From positions 1-64,000 of the forward strand of contig NZ_JAHUXH010000016.1 in assembly GCF_019219825.1 (NCBI RefSeq): a stretch of DNA of 64,000 nt, given 5' to 3'. Below are positions 24,828-33,364 of this stretch, piece after piece (the stretch's first letter is position 1; every line of letters begins with the position of its first letter). Both the position numbers and the translations under genes were made by a program. The notes under the pieces are model-generated. The model saw only the letters and a list, made by a program, of their open reading frames with translations. It was not told the DNA's origin and made no database searches. Source of the DNA: Streptomyces sp. TRM70350 (GTDB lineage Bacteria > Actinomycetota > Actinomycetes > Streptomycetales > Streptomycetaceae).

Positions 24828-25721
24828 CTAAGGCTTCTCCGCGGTGACCTTCCGATAGGCGATCTCCGCCAGCCGCGCCTGACCGTCCTTGCTCGGGTGG
24901 AACAAGTCCCAGTCGCTCAACTGCGCCGTGCCGAACCGGTACTCGAACACCGCCCCACCGTCGTACCGGCACCGCTCGTCCGCCCCGCAGACCTCCTCCA
25001 GCACGCCGTTGTAGTCCATCACCCGCTGCTGAACGGTCTCGCGCCGCTGGTCGGCCGCCGCGTCCAGGGCGTCCGCGTCGCCCAGCATCGACGGGCAGAC
25101 GCCCAGCTTCCACACCAGCTTGCCGAGCGGATGCGTACGGCCCTCGGACCACAGCCGCATCAGATTGGGGATGCTCGCCACATACACCTGAGCCTTGGGC
25201 AGAGCACTGCGCAGCGTGTGCAGCGCGTCCTCGAAGTCGGCGCGGAAATCGGCCACCGGAGTCATCGCCGACGCCGAGGCCCGGCAGGCGTCGTTCGTCC
25301 CCACCATCACCGTCACAAGCTCCGGCTCGCGCGCCGCCGCACGCGCCATCTGCGCCGGGAGATCCGCCATCGACGCTCCGGTCACGGCGTAGTTCCAACT
25401 GTGCGAGGCGGCCCGCGCACTGCCCAGCAGCCGTACGGCGAGACTGTCCACCTCAGGACTGCTGCCGGTCGCCCACGACACCTGCGGACAGTCCGACAGC
25501 ACCTCGCAGGCGTCGAACCCCCGCGTGATGGAGTCACCGACGGCGGCGATCGACTCCGGGCCGGGGTCCCACACCGGCGCCGGACTCGGCTTCGCCCGCT
25601 GCGCCTCGGTCGTGGACGGGGCCGACGCGTCGCCCCCCACCGCATCGCACCCCGCAACACCCAGCACGGCCGCCACGCACACGGCGACCGCGGCCCGCCC
25701 CCGCTGTCCGGTCATCCGCAT
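24828..25721 (-). CDS. SGNH/GDSL-family lipoprotein hydrolase
   Basis: A 297-residue lipoprotein. The ATG at 25721 (a second in-frame one is at 25715) starts a signal peptide ending in the lipobox LGVAGC. The SGNH blocks are AAVGDSITRG (catalytic Ser), NYAVTGASM (Gly), VMVGTNDACR (Asn) and WDLFHPSKDGQ (Asp/His). These enzymes remove acyl groups from lipids or glycans at the cell surface. The DTLFH-type block V and Cys-rich middle (VCPSML, EEVCGADERCRY) fit the secreted Streptomyces esterase subgroup with disulphides. Substrate unknown. Confidence 0.88.
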   Translation of the reverse strand: MRMTGQRGRAAVAVCVAAVLGVAGCDAVGGDASAPSTTEAQRAKPSPAPVWDPGPESIAAVGDSITRGFDACEVLSDCPQVSWATGSSPEVDSLAVRLLGSARAASHSWNYAVTGASMADLPAQMARAAAREPELVTVMVGTNDACRASASAMTPVADFRADFEDALHTLRSALPKAQVYVASIPNLMRLWSEGRTHPLGKLVWKLGVCPSMLGDADALDAAADQRRETVQQRVMDYNGVLEEVCGADERCRYDGGAVFEYRFGTAQLSDWDLFHPSKDGQARLAEIAYRKVTAEKP

Positions 25722-25968
25722 CGTCCGCCAACCCCTCGCTCTCCTCGGCCCCCTCCATGACAACGCGCGAGGGTTCCCGGCGCGCGGCGTGCAACGGGTC
25801 ACGCCCGTACAAGCGTCCCCCTGGGTGAATGGCGGGAGTTTCCGGGCCCTGGGACCGACGGTACGTCACACTCCTCGCGCCGCCGCACGGTAGCCTCGCC
25901 ATCAGCGTGGCCGACCGGCCACCACCGCCCAGCCAGCCGCAACACGCCCGCTCAGCCCGGAGGTCCCG

Positions 25969-26463
25969 GTGACGACACGTGGAGTCCTGTACGTGCACTC
26001 CGCGCCGCGCGCGCTGTGCCCGCACGTCGAGTGGGCCGTCGCCGGGGTGCTCGGCACGCGCGTCAACCTCGACTGGATCCGGCAGCCGGCCGCGCCCGGC
26101 ACCTGGCGCTCGGAGTTCTCCTGGCAGGGCGAGCCCGGTACGGCGTCCAAGCTGGCCTCCGCGCTGCGCGGCTGGCACCTGTTGCGCTTCGAGGTCACCG
26201 CCGAACCCTGCCCCACCGCCGAGGGCGAGCGCTACAGCTGCACCCCCGACCTCGGCATCTTCCACGCCGTCACCGGCATCCACGGCGACATCCTCATCCC
26301 CGAGGACCGCCTCCGCGCGGCGCTGCTGCGCAGCCGGAGCGGCGAGACGGACCTGGAGGCCGAGATCGCCAAACTCCTGGGCAAGCCGTGGGACGACGAG
26401 CTGGAGCCGTTCCGGTACGCGGGTGAGGGAGCACCGGTCCGCTGGCTGCACCAGGTGGTGTGA
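25969..26463 (+). CDS. DUF3145 family protein
   Basis: A 164-residue actinobacterial protein of unknown function, starting at GTG 25969 after GGAGGT. Recognisable conserved parts are TTRGVLYVHSAPRALCPHVE, VNLDWIRQPAAPGTWRSE and PDLGIFHAVTGIHGDILIPE, which span the DUF3145 family. No signal peptide or membrane segment, so cytoplasmic. Its position next to and convergent with the fatty-acid synthase genes is widely kept in Streptomyces, but no function follows from that. Followed by a strong two-way hairpin. Confidence 0.88.
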   Translation: MTTRGVLYVHSAPRALCPHVEWAVAGVLGTRVNLDWIRQPAAPGTWRSEFSWQGEPGTASKLASALRGWHLLRFEVTAEPCPTAEGERYSCTPDLGIFHAVTGIHGDILIPEDRLRAALLRSRSGETDLEAEIAKLLGKPWDDELEPFRYAGEGAPVRWLHQVV

Positions 26464-26495
26464 TTTCGGCTCGCTGCTTGCCGCTCAAGCTGCAC

Positions 26496-26527
26496 GAAGG
26501 GCCCCCACCAGCTGGTGGGGGCCCTTC
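26496..26527. terminator. Two-way hairpin terminator after DUF3145 and fabF
   Basis: A perfect 15-bp stem (GAAGGGCCCCCACCA at 26496-26510 pairing with 26513-26527) with only a 2-base apex lies between convergent genes. Very stable, so likely a bidirectional terminator. Confidence 0.88.
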
Positions 26528-26554
26528 ACGTCGTACGAGTGGAAGGCGGCCTTC

Positions 26555-27826
26555 TCAGACCGTCCGGAACGCCAGCACCACGTTGTGCCCACCGAACCCG
26601 AACGAGTCGTTCAACGCGGCGATCCGGCCCTCGACGGGCAGCTTCCGCGCCTCACCCCGCACCACATCGGCGTTCGCCTCGGCCTCGGGGTCGATGTTCT
26701 CGACGTTGATGGTCGGCGGAGCCACCCGGTGGTACAGCGCGAGCACGGTCGCCACCGTCTCGACACCGCCCGCACCACCCAGCAGATGCCCGGTCATCGA
26801 CTTCGTCGCGGACACCGCGATGTGGTCGGCGTGGTCACCGAACACCTTCCGCAGCGCCTTCAGTTCGGCGATGTCACCGGCCGGCGTAGACGTGGCGTGC
26901 GCGTTGACGTGCACGATCTCCGCCGGATCCAGATCCGTCCGCTCCAGCAGGTTCTGCAGGGCGTGGCTGATGCCCCGTCCTTCCGGCTCCGGCTGCACGA
27001 TGTCGTGGCTGTCGGCGGAGATGCCCTGCCCGACCGCCTCGGCGTACACCCGCGCCCCGCGCTTCGCGGCGTGCTCGGCGGACTCCAGGACGACGACACC
27101 GGCGCCCTCGCCGAGGACGAAGCCGTCGCGGGCCAGGTCGTAGGGACGGGACGCGCCCTGCGGGTCGTCGTTGTTCTTGGACATCGCCATCATGTTGCCG
27201 AACGCGGCGATCGGCAGCGGGTGGATCGCCGCCTCCGTACCACCGGCGACGACGACGTCGGCGCGGCCGGTGCGGATCATCTCGATGGCGTAGCCGATGG
27301 CCTCGGCGCCCGACGCGCACGCGGAGACCGGGGTGTGCACGCCCGCCCGGGCGCCCACGGCCAGACCCACGTTCGCGGAGGGGCTGTTCGGCATCAGCAT
27401 GGGGACGGTGTGCGGGGAGACGCGGCGTACGCCCTTCTCCTTCAGCACGTCGTACTGGTCGAGCAGGGTCGTCACACCGCCGATGCCGGAGGCGATGACC
27501 GCGCCGAGCCGGTCCGGGTCGACCTCGGTGCCGTCACCGGCCTTGGCGGTGAAACCGGCGTCGGCCCACGCCTCCTGCGCGGCGATCAGCGCGAACTGCG
27601 CCGAGCGGTCGAGGCGGCGGGCCTGCGGCCGCGGAATGGTCTCGGTGGGCTCCACCGCGACCGGCGCGGCGATCCGGACCGCCTGCTCGGCGGCCCACTC
27701 CTGCTCCAGGGGCTTGACGCCGGAACGTCCGGCGACCAGGCCCTCCCAGGTAGAGGCTGCGTCGCCACCCAGCGGTGTGGTTGCGCCGATACCGGTGACG
27801 ACCACGGTGCGATTGGTCGGGCTCAC
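26555..27826 (-). CDS. fabF: 3-oxoacyl-ACP synthase II (KAS II)
   Basis: A 423-residue condensing enzyme extending acyl-ACP by two carbons in type II fatty-acid synthesis. The thiolase-fold triad is Cys170 (VSACASGAEA), His in VNAHATSTPAGD (about 309) and His in MTGHLLGGAGG (about 346). The FGFGGHN loop is present near the C-terminus. It starts at ATG 27826 and is the last gene of fabD-fabH-acpP-fabF, 84 bp from acpP. Streptomyces polyketide KS-alpha subunits are related, but the context shows primary metabolism. Confidence 0.96.
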   Translation of the reverse strand: MSPTNRTVVVTGIGATTPLGGDAASTWEGLVAGRSGVKPLEQEWAAEQAVRIAAPVAVEPTETIPRPQARRLDRSAQFALIAAQEAWADAGFTAKAGDGTEVDPDRLGAVIASGIGGVTTLLDQYDVLKEKGVRRVSPHTVPMLMPNSPSANVGLAVGARAGVHTPVSACASGAEAIGYAIEMIRTGRADVVVAGGTEAAIHPLPIAAFGNMMAMSKNNDDPQGASRPYDLARDGFVLGEGAGVVVLESAEHAAKRGARVYAEAVGQGISADSHDIVQPEPEGRGISHALQNLLERTDLDPAEIVHVNAHATSTPAGDIAELKALRKVFGDHADHIAVSATKSMTGHLLGGAGGVETVATVLALYHRVAPPTINVENIDPEAEANADVVRGEARKLPVEGRIAALNDSFGFGGHNVVLAFRTV

Positions 27827-27910
27827 GGGAATTCTTTCTCCAACGGATACGAGGATTCAGCGGCGCCACCGCCGGGTGGCGGGGCCGGAGGGACCCGGCC
27901 CAGGGAGCCC

Positions 27911-28159
27911 TTAGGCCTGGTGCTTGAGGATGTACTCGGTCGCGTCGCCCACGGTCTTGAGGTTCTTGACGTCGTCGTCCGGGATCTTCACGTCGAAGCG
28001 CTCTTCGGCGGCGACGACGACCTCGACCATGGACAGCGAGTCGACGTCCAGGTCGTCGGTGAAGGACTTGTCCAGCTGGACGTCCTCGGTGGGGATCCCG
28101 GCGATCTCGTTCACGATCTCCGCGAGACCGGCGACGATCTCTTCCTGAGTGGCGGCCAT
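27911..28159 (-). CDS. acpP: Acyl carrier protein of fatty-acid synthesis
   Basis: An 82-residue acidic protein. The ATG at 28159 begins MAATQEEIVAGLAEIVNEIA; a longer in-frame start at 28213 would extend into the leader. Ser41 in DLDVDSLSMVEV is the 4'-phosphopantetheine site, and the helix III segment DDDVKNLKTVGDATEYI is typical. It carries the growing acyl chain as a thioester between FabD, FabH, FabF and the reductases. It is placed between fabH and fabF in the standard Streptomyces order. Confidence 0.96.
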   Translation of the reverse strand: MAATQEEIVAGLAEIVNEIAGIPTEDVQLDKSFTDDLDVDSLSMVEVVVAAEERFDVKIPDDDVKNLKTVGDATEYILKHQA

Positions 28160-28240
28160 GTCAGGCGCTCCTTCGTAGTGTTCCAGAGGGTGTGGCGGTG
28201 CTGCTTCCCGCACCGGACCGCATGATCCGGCACGGAGTGC

Positions 28241-29242
28241 CTAGGGGAGAGTAACGACCGTCGCTGCGTACACGAGACCCGCCCCGAATCCGATGACGAG
28301 CGCGGTGTCTCCGCTCTTCGCCTCGCCGGTCGCCAGGAGCCGCTCCATAGCGAGCGGAATCGAGGCGGCCGAGGTGTTGCCGGTGGTGCGAATGTCACGG
28401 GCGACCGTGACGGACTCCGGCAGCTTGAGTGTCTTCACCATCGAGTCGATGATCCGCTCGTTGGCCTGGTGCGGAATGAAGACGTCCAGGTCGGCGGGAT
28501 CAAGTCCGGCGGCGTCCAGCGCCTCCTTGGCGACCTTCGCCATCTCGAACACGGCCCAGCGGAACACCGCCTGGCCCTCCTGCGTGATGGCGGGGAACCG
28601 CTCGACCTCGCCGGACCGGTAGTCCGTCCACGGCACGGTCTGCTTGATGGTCTCGGACTTGTCGCCCTCGGAGCCCCACACCGTGGGGCCGATCGCGGGC
28701 TCCTTCGACGGGCCGACGACGACCGCGCCGGCCCCGTCACCGAACAGGAAGGCCGTCGCCCGGTCCTCCAGGTCGGTCAGGTCGCTCAGCCGCTCGACGC
28801 CGATGACCAGGACGTACTCGGCGCTGCCCTCGACGATCAGGCCCTTGGCGAGAGTGAGGCCGTAGCCGAAGCCCGCGCAGCCGGCCGAGATGTCGAAGGC
28901 GGCGGCCCTGGCCGTGCCCAGCTTGTCGGCGATCTCGGTGGCGACGGCCGGGGTCTGCTTGAAGTGCGTGACGGTCGAGACGATCACCGCGCCGATCTGC
29001 TGGGCGGAGATCCCGGCGTCGGCGATCGCCTTGCCGGACGCCTCGATCGACATCGCGGCGACCGTCTCCTCGTCGCTCGCCCAGTGCCGGGTCTCGATAC
29101 CGGAGCGCGAACGGATCCACTCGTCGGACGAGTCGATCTTTTCGAGGATCACCTCGTTCGGCACGACCCGGGTGGGCCGGTAACCGCCCACGCCGAGGAT
29201 CCGCGCGTACGGGGCGCCCTTGCTGGGCTTGATCTTCGACAT
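28241..29242 (-). CDS. fabH: 3-oxoacyl-ACP synthase III (KAS III)
   Basis: A 333-residue enzyme starting chain synthesis by condensing acyl-CoA with malonyl-ACP; the Streptomyces enzyme uses branched starters. The triad is Cys122 (DISAGCAGFGYGL), His in FIPHQANERIID (about 259) and Asn in TTGNTSAASIPLA (about 289). The N-terminus RILGVGGYRPTRVVPNEVI is characteristic. ATG 29242 lies 34 bp after fabD ends and the acpP start follows about 80 bp after its stop, in line with one transcript. Confidence 0.95.
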   Translation of the reverse strand: MSKIKPSKGAPYARILGVGGYRPTRVVPNEVILEKIDSSDEWIRSRSGIETRHWASDEETVAAMSIEASGKAIADAGISAQQIGAVIVSTVTHFKQTPAVATEIADKLGTARAAAFDISAGCAGFGYGLTLAKGLIVEGSAEYVLVIGVERLSDLTDLEDRATAFLFGDGAGAVVVGPSKEPAIGPTVWGSEGDKSETIKQTVPWTDYRSGEVERFPAITQEGQAVFRWAVFEMAKVAKEALDAAGLDPADLDVFIPHQANERIIDSMVKTLKLPESVTVARDIRTTGNTSAASIPLAMERLLATGEAKSGDTALVIGFGAGLVYAATVVTLP

Positions 29243-29276
29243 GTTGCAGTCGGCTCCTTAGGGCGTCGGCAGCGCG

Positions 29277-30194
29277 TCAGGCGTGCTCGGCGATGAGCTC
29301 GCGGGCCGCGTCGAGGTCGTCGGGGGTCTTCAGGGCCAGCGTCTGCACGCCGGGCAGGGCGCGCTTGGCGAGGCCGGTCAGGGTGCCGCCGGGGCACACC
29401 TCCAGCAGCGCGGTGACGCCGAGCTCCTGGAAGGTCTGCATGCACAAGTCCCAGCGGACCGGGTTGGCGACCTGGCCGACCAGCCGCTCGACGATCTCGG
29501 CGCCGCCGGTGACCGCCTGACCGTCCCTGTTCGAGACGTAGGTGACGTTCGGGTCGGCGGGCGTCAGCTCCTGGGCCGCCGCGGCCAGCTTGTCGACCGC
29601 GGGGGCCATGTGGTGGGTGTGGAAGGCGCCGGCCACCTTCAGCGCGACGACCTTGCGCACGCCCTCCGGCTTGTCCTCGTTCAACGCGGCCAGCTGCTCC
29701 AGCGTCCCCGCGGCCACGATCTGCCCGGCCCCGTTGACGTTCGCCGGGGTCAGGCCCAGCTTCTGCAGGTGCGGCACGGTCACCTCGGGGTCGCCGCCGA
29801 GCAGCGCCGACATCCCGGTCTCGGTGATCGCGGCGGCCTCGGCCATGGCCAGGCCCCGCTTGCGTACGAGGCTCAGCGCGGCCGTGTCGCCCAGGACGCC
29901 GGCGAAGGCGGCGGCGGTGATCTCGCCGACGCTGTGGCCCGCGACGGCACCCGGTGTCATGTCACCGAGTGCCGCGGCCGAGAGGATTCCGGCGGCGACG
30001 AGCAGCGGCTGCGCCACGGCCGTGTCGCGGATCTCGTCCGCGTCGGCCTTCGTGCCGTAGTGGGCAAGGTCCAGTCCGATGGCGTCCGACCAGGCGGCGA
30101 CGCGGTCGGCGGCACCGGGCAGTTCGAGCCAGGGAGTCAGGAAGCCGGGCGTCTGGGCGCCCTGGCCGGGAGCGACGAGTACGAGCACTCTCAC
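29277..30194 (-). CDS. fabD: Malonyl-CoA:ACP transacylase
   Basis: A 305-residue enzyme moving malonyl from CoA to AcpP. The start motif VLVAPGQGAQTPGFL is near the N-terminus, the active serine is Ser88 in AGHSVGEITAAAF, and the catalytic His is in VAGAFHTHHM (about 195). The chosen GTG at 30194 follows an AGAGAGAG purine run. In Streptomyces this enzyme also serves type II polyketide synthases. It is the first gene of the fab group; the 83 bp separating it from fasR should contain the FasR-activated promoter. Confidence 0.95.
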   Translation of the reverse strand: MRVLVLVAPGQGAQTPGFLTPWLELPGAADRVAAWSDAIGLDLAHYGTKADADEIRDTAVAQPLLVAAGILSAAALGDMTPGAVAGHSVGEITAAAFAGVLGDTAALSLVRKRGLAMAEAAAITETGMSALLGGDPEVTVPHLQKLGLTPANVNGAGQIVAAGTLEQLAALNEDKPEGVRKVVALKVAGAFHTHHMAPAVDKLAAAAQELTPADPNVTYVSNRDGQAVTGGAEIVERLVGQVANPVRWDLCMQTFQELGVTALLEVCPGGTLTGLAKRALPGVQTLALKTPDDLDAARELIAEHA

Positions 30195-30277
30195 ACTCTC
30201 TCTTGGTTACGGGCACGGCCGCCCGTGAGGACAAGGACGAAGAACCGGAGGGGGTTTTGTGGGTCCCCGACAAAAGA

Positions 30278-31483
30278 CTAGAGGTGAGGATCGCCATCTG
30301 CCAGACGCCCCAGGATCAGCGCGATGCGCAACGTGAACGCGGAACGTACATCGGACGGCGACCAACCGGTGACGTCAGTCACACGTCGAAGCCGGTAGCG
30401 CACGGTGTTGGGATGGACGAACAGCATTCGTGCGGCGCCTTCCAGACTGCTCGCCTGTTCGAGATAGACGCTGAGCGTCTCCAGGAGCGCGGAGCCGGCT
30501 TCCTCCAGCGGTCTGTAGATCTCCTCCACCAACTGCTCGCGCGCGCTTGGGTCTCCGGCGATCGCGCGCTCCGGCAGCAAGTCGTCCGCCAGCACCGGCC
30601 GCGGCGCGTCCTGCCAGGCGAAACACGCCTTCAGCCCCGCGGCGGCGGCCTGCGCGGACCGGGTCGCGGCCAGCAGATCGGGCACGATCGGCCCGGCGAC
30701 GACGGGACCCGCGGCGAAGGGCCCGATCAGCGACTTGGCGACGGCGAGCGGATTGTCGCTGCCGCCCGCGATGACGACGAGCCGATCGCCCAGCACCCCG
30801 GTCAGCACCTGGAGCTTGGCATGCCGTGCCGCGCGCCGGATGGCCTCCACGGTCAGCTCGGAGTCACCGTCGGGTGCCGTCCCCAGCACCACGCACACAT
30901 GCTCCGGCGCGTTCCAGCCCAGCGCCGCCGCCCGCGACACCGCGCCCTCGTCGGCCTCCCCGCTCAGCACGGCGTTCACCACCAGCGACTCCAGCCGCGC
31001 GTCCCAGGCACCCCGTGCCTCGGCGGCCTGGGCGTACACCTGGGCGGTGGCGAAGGCGATCTCCCGTGCATACACCAGGAGCGCCTCGCGCAGGATGTTC
31101 TCGTCGCCGGGGGCGGCGACCTCGTCGATCGCGCTCTCCATGACCTCGATGGTGGTGCGCACCATCTCCACGGTCTGCCGCAGCGTGATCGCCCTGGTCA
31201 GCTCGCGCGGGGCGGTTCCGAACACGTCGGTGGAGATCGCCTGCGGGGCGTCCGGGTGCCGGAACCACTCGGTGAACGCGGCGATACCGGCCTGCGCGAC
31301 CAGCCCGATCCAGGAACGGTTCTCCGGGGGCATGGCCCGGTACCACGGCAGCGTCTCGTCCATCCGCGCGATGGCCTGGGCGGCGAGACTGCCGGAGGAC
31401 TTCTCCAGCCGCTTCAGGGTCGCGGAGTGCGGATGCACGCCGTGGGAGGCGGTACGGGCGTTGCTGGTTTCGGGTTCGGGCAC
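30278..31483 (-). CDS. fasR: PucR/CdaR-type activator of fatty-acid synthesis genes (FasR)
   Basis: A 401-residue regulator; the GTG at 31483 is chosen because the frame upstream is long but non-coding in character. The C-terminal PucR helix-turn-helix is at about 335-395 (SSLEGAARMLFVHPNTVRYR then LRRVTDVTG). The middle is a GGDEF-like sensor fold (VCVVLGTAPDGDSELT, DRLVVIAGGSDNP). In Streptomyces coelicolor the gene in this place, FasR, binds upstream of fabD and activates fabDHPF. Position and strand here are the same, which supports the name. Effector unknown. Confidence 0.88.
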   Translation of the reverse strand: MPEPETSNARTASHGVHPHSATLKRLEKSSGSLAAQAIARMDETLPWYRAMPPENRSWIGLVAQAGIAAFTEWFRHPDAPQAISTDVFGTAPRELTRAITLRQTVEMVRTTIEVMESAIDEVAAPGDENILREALLVYAREIAFATAQVYAQAAEARGAWDARLESLVVNAVLSGEADEGAVSRAAALGWNAPEHVCVVLGTAPDGDSELTVEAIRRAARHAKLQVLTGVLGDRLVVIAGGSDNPLAVAKSLIGPFAAGPVVAGPIVPDLLAATRSAQAAAAGLKACFAWQDAPRPVLADDLLPERAIAGDPSAREQLVEEIYRPLEEAGSALLETLSVYLEQASSLEGAARMLFVHPNTVRYRLRRVTDVTGWSPSDVRSAFTLRIALILGRLADGDPHL

Positions 31484-31672
31484 GGGACAAGACTGCCTTA
31501 TCCGGACGTGGACACGTGTCGCCGGGTGGGGGTGAGGTGAGGGGCGGGGGCTTCGGGGGTTTGCGGGTGCGGTGTGCGGTGCGGGGTGTGCGGTGCAGCG
31601 CCGTGCAGGGGCGCGGGGAGGTGTTCGACAGCACCGGTGCGGTCGCGGGGCGGGGCTACGGTGGTGTCCGTG

Positions 31673-32323
31673 ATGGACGTACGGCGCGCCGGTGAGCGCT
31701 ACCCCGGAGGGGACCCCGAGGCCGGGATCGAGTCCCGTCACGCCTTTTCCTTCGGCCCCCACTACGACCCCGACAACCTGCGCTTCGGCGCCCTGATCGC
31801 CTGCAACGAGGAACGCCTGGCCCCCGGCGCCGGTTTCGCGGAGCACCCGCACAGCCACACCGAGATCGTCACGTGGGTCGCCGAGGGCCAGCTGACGCAC
31901 CGTGACTCCACCGGGCACGAGACGGTCGTCCGCGCCGGTGACGTACAGCGCCTGAGCGCCGCGTCCGGCGTGCGGCACGCCGAACGCAACGACGGCGAGC
32001 GCCCGTTGACCTTCGTGCAGATGTGGCTGGCCCCGCTCACGCCGGGCGGCGACCCGTCGTACGAGATCGTCCACGGCATCGCGGACGCGACGCCGTACGC
32101 GGTCCCGGAGGCCGGCGCGATGCTCCACGTGCGCCGCCTGGCCCCGGGTGAACGCACGGCGGTCCCCGACGCCCCGCACGTCTACGTCCACGTGGTCCAC
32201 GGCGAAGTCACCGTGGACGCCGAGCACCTGGGCCCCGGTGATGCGGCCCGCATCACGGACGCGAAGGACGTGGAGGCGGTGGGGGTGACGTCGGCCGAGC
32301 TGCTGATGTGGGAGATGACGTGA
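31673..32323 (+). CDS. Pirin-family bicupin protein
   Basis: A 216-residue pirin. The metal-binding N-terminal cupin has EHPHSHTEIVTWV with the His/His/Glu ligands, followed by AGDVQRLSAASGVRHAERND; the second cupin retains fewer ligands. The N-terminal signature SRHAFSFGPHYDPDNLRFG is clear. Pirins bind Fe and some act as quercetin dioxygenases or redox-dependent regulators. The ATG at 31673 is chosen at the start of homology; a GTG three codons earlier is possible. It is divergent from fasR and ends with a short tandem repeat. Confidence 0.88.
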   Translation: MDVRRAGERYPGGDPEAGIESRHAFSFGPHYDPDNLRFGALIACNEERLAPGAGFAEHPHSHTEIVTWVAEGQLTHRDSTGHETVVRAGDVQRLSAASGVRHAERNDGERPLTFVQMWLAPLTPGGDPSYEIVHGIADATPYAVPEAGAMLHVRRLAPGERTAVPDAPHVYVHVVHGEVTVDAEHLGPGDAARITDAKDVEAVGVTSAELLMWEMT

Positions 32324-32355
32324 TGCGGGAGACGACGTGATGCGGGAGACGACGC
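32305..32355 (+). repeat. 17-bp tandem repeat, three copies, at the pirin stop
   Basis: Units start at 32305, 32322 and 32339 (GATGCGGGAGACGACG and variants). The first copy encodes the pirin C-terminus WEMT with its TGA, so the end of the gene has been copied twice into the spacer. A slippage product without obvious function. Confidence 0.8.
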
Positions 32356-32363
32356 AGGCGCCG

Positions 32364-33188
32364 TCAGGCCGTGCGCGCCTCCGCCAGCACCGCGTCCGTG
32401 AACGCCGGCCACGCCTCGATCGCCCAGGGGCCGAACGCCCGGTCCGACAGGGCGACGCAGGCCAGCCCCGCGTCCGGGTCGATCCACAGGAACGTACCGG
32501 ACTGCCCGAAATGCCCGAACGTGCGCGGTGACGACGAACCGCCCGTCCAGTGCGGCGACTTGGAGTCGCGGATCTCGAAGCCGAGCCCCCAGTCGTTGGG
32601 GTTCTGGTGCCCGTACCCGGGAAGCACACCCTTCGTCCCCGGATACTGCACGCTCATCGCCTCGGCGACCGTACGCGGGTCGAGCAGCCGCGGCGCCTGC
32701 ACCTCGGCGGCGAACCGCAGCAGGTCCTCGACCGTGGAGACCCCGTCCTTCGCCGGGGAACCCTCAAGGCTGGTCGACGTCATCCCCAGCGGCTCCAGCA
32801 CCGCCTGCCGCAGATACTCCGCGAACGGGATGTCCGTCGCCTTGGCGACATGGTCCCCGAGCTGCTCGAACCCGGCGTTGGAGTACAGCCGTCGCTCCCC
32901 GGGCGGTGCCGTCACCCGGTGCTCGTCGAAGGCCAGCCCCGAGGTGTGCGCCAGCAGATGACGCACCGTCGACCCGGGCGGCCCGGCCGGTTCCTCGAAC
33001 TCGATCGCGCCCTCCTCGTACGCGACCAGCACGGCGTACGCGGCCAGCGGCTTGGTCACCGAGGCCAGCGGAAAACGCTGCCCGACCGGCCCCCGCACCC
33101 CCAGCACGGCACCGTCGGCCCGTACGACCCCCGCCGCGGCGGTGGGCACCGGCCAGTTGTCGATCAACGCCAAGCTCTGCAACGACAT
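32364..33188 (-). CDS. Serine beta-lactamase-like hydrolase
   Basis: A 274-residue member of the beta-lactamase/penicillin-binding-protein-like fold. Nucleophile motif S43-V-T-K46 in PLASVTKPLAAY, then VRHLLAHTSGL, the Tyr motif LYSNAGFEQLGDHV (YSN) near residue 103 and a C-terminal GHFGQSGTFLWIDPDAG in the KTG place. ATG 33188 is chosen at the start of homology; there is no signal peptide, so it should be cytoplasmic. Likely an esterase or amidase of unknown substrate rather than an antibiotic-resistance enzyme. Convergent with pirin. Confidence 0.85.
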   Translation of the reverse strand: MSLQSLALIDNWPVPTAAAGVVRADGAVLGVRGPVGQRFPLASVTKPLAAYAVLVAYEEGAIEFEEPAGPPGSTVRHLLAHTSGLAFDEHRVTAPPGERRLYSNAGFEQLGDHVAKATDIPFAEYLRQAVLEPLGMTSTSLEGSPAKDGVSTVEDLLRFAAEVQAPRLLDPRTVAEAMSVQYPGTKGVLPGYGHQNPNDWGLGFEIRDSKSPHWTGGSSSPRTFGHFGQSGTFLWIDPDAGLACVALSDRAFGPWAIEAWPAFTDAVLAEARTA

Positions 33189-33326
33189 GCCCCCGAGCCT
33201 AGTCCCGTTCAGAGCATCAGACGCGGTCAGGTCGACCTGCCCGACCGCACGCGCACGCCAGCCACGGCACACCCGGCTCGTCCTGCCGATTTCTTACCGT
33301 CTCCTTCCGGTCCTTTCGGGCCGTGC

Positions 33327-33355
33327 TTGCCTGGAGTGCACTCCAAGGTCATAGC
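33327..33355 (+). promoter_or_regulatory. MerR-type promoter with operator palindrome
   Basis: TTGCCT at 33327-33332 (-35) and CATAGC at 33350-33355 (-10) are 17 bases apart, with the perfect 14-base palindrome TGGAGTGCACTCCA at 33332-33345 between them. MerR proteins bind exactly this kind of dyad in the spacer and activate by distorting the promoter. It precedes its own merR gene, so autoregulation is expected. Confidence 0.7.
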
Positions 33356-33364
33356 GTGGAGCGC

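Noticed and set aside
24783..25760. 325-codon plus-strand frame opposite the SGNH gene
   Set aside because: Antisense to a lipoprotein hydrolase with complete SGNH blocks.
31556..31625. Third copy of repeat family 1 upstream of pirin
   Set aside because: Only the GGGGCGCGGGG part matches; the rest is unrelated, so not counted.
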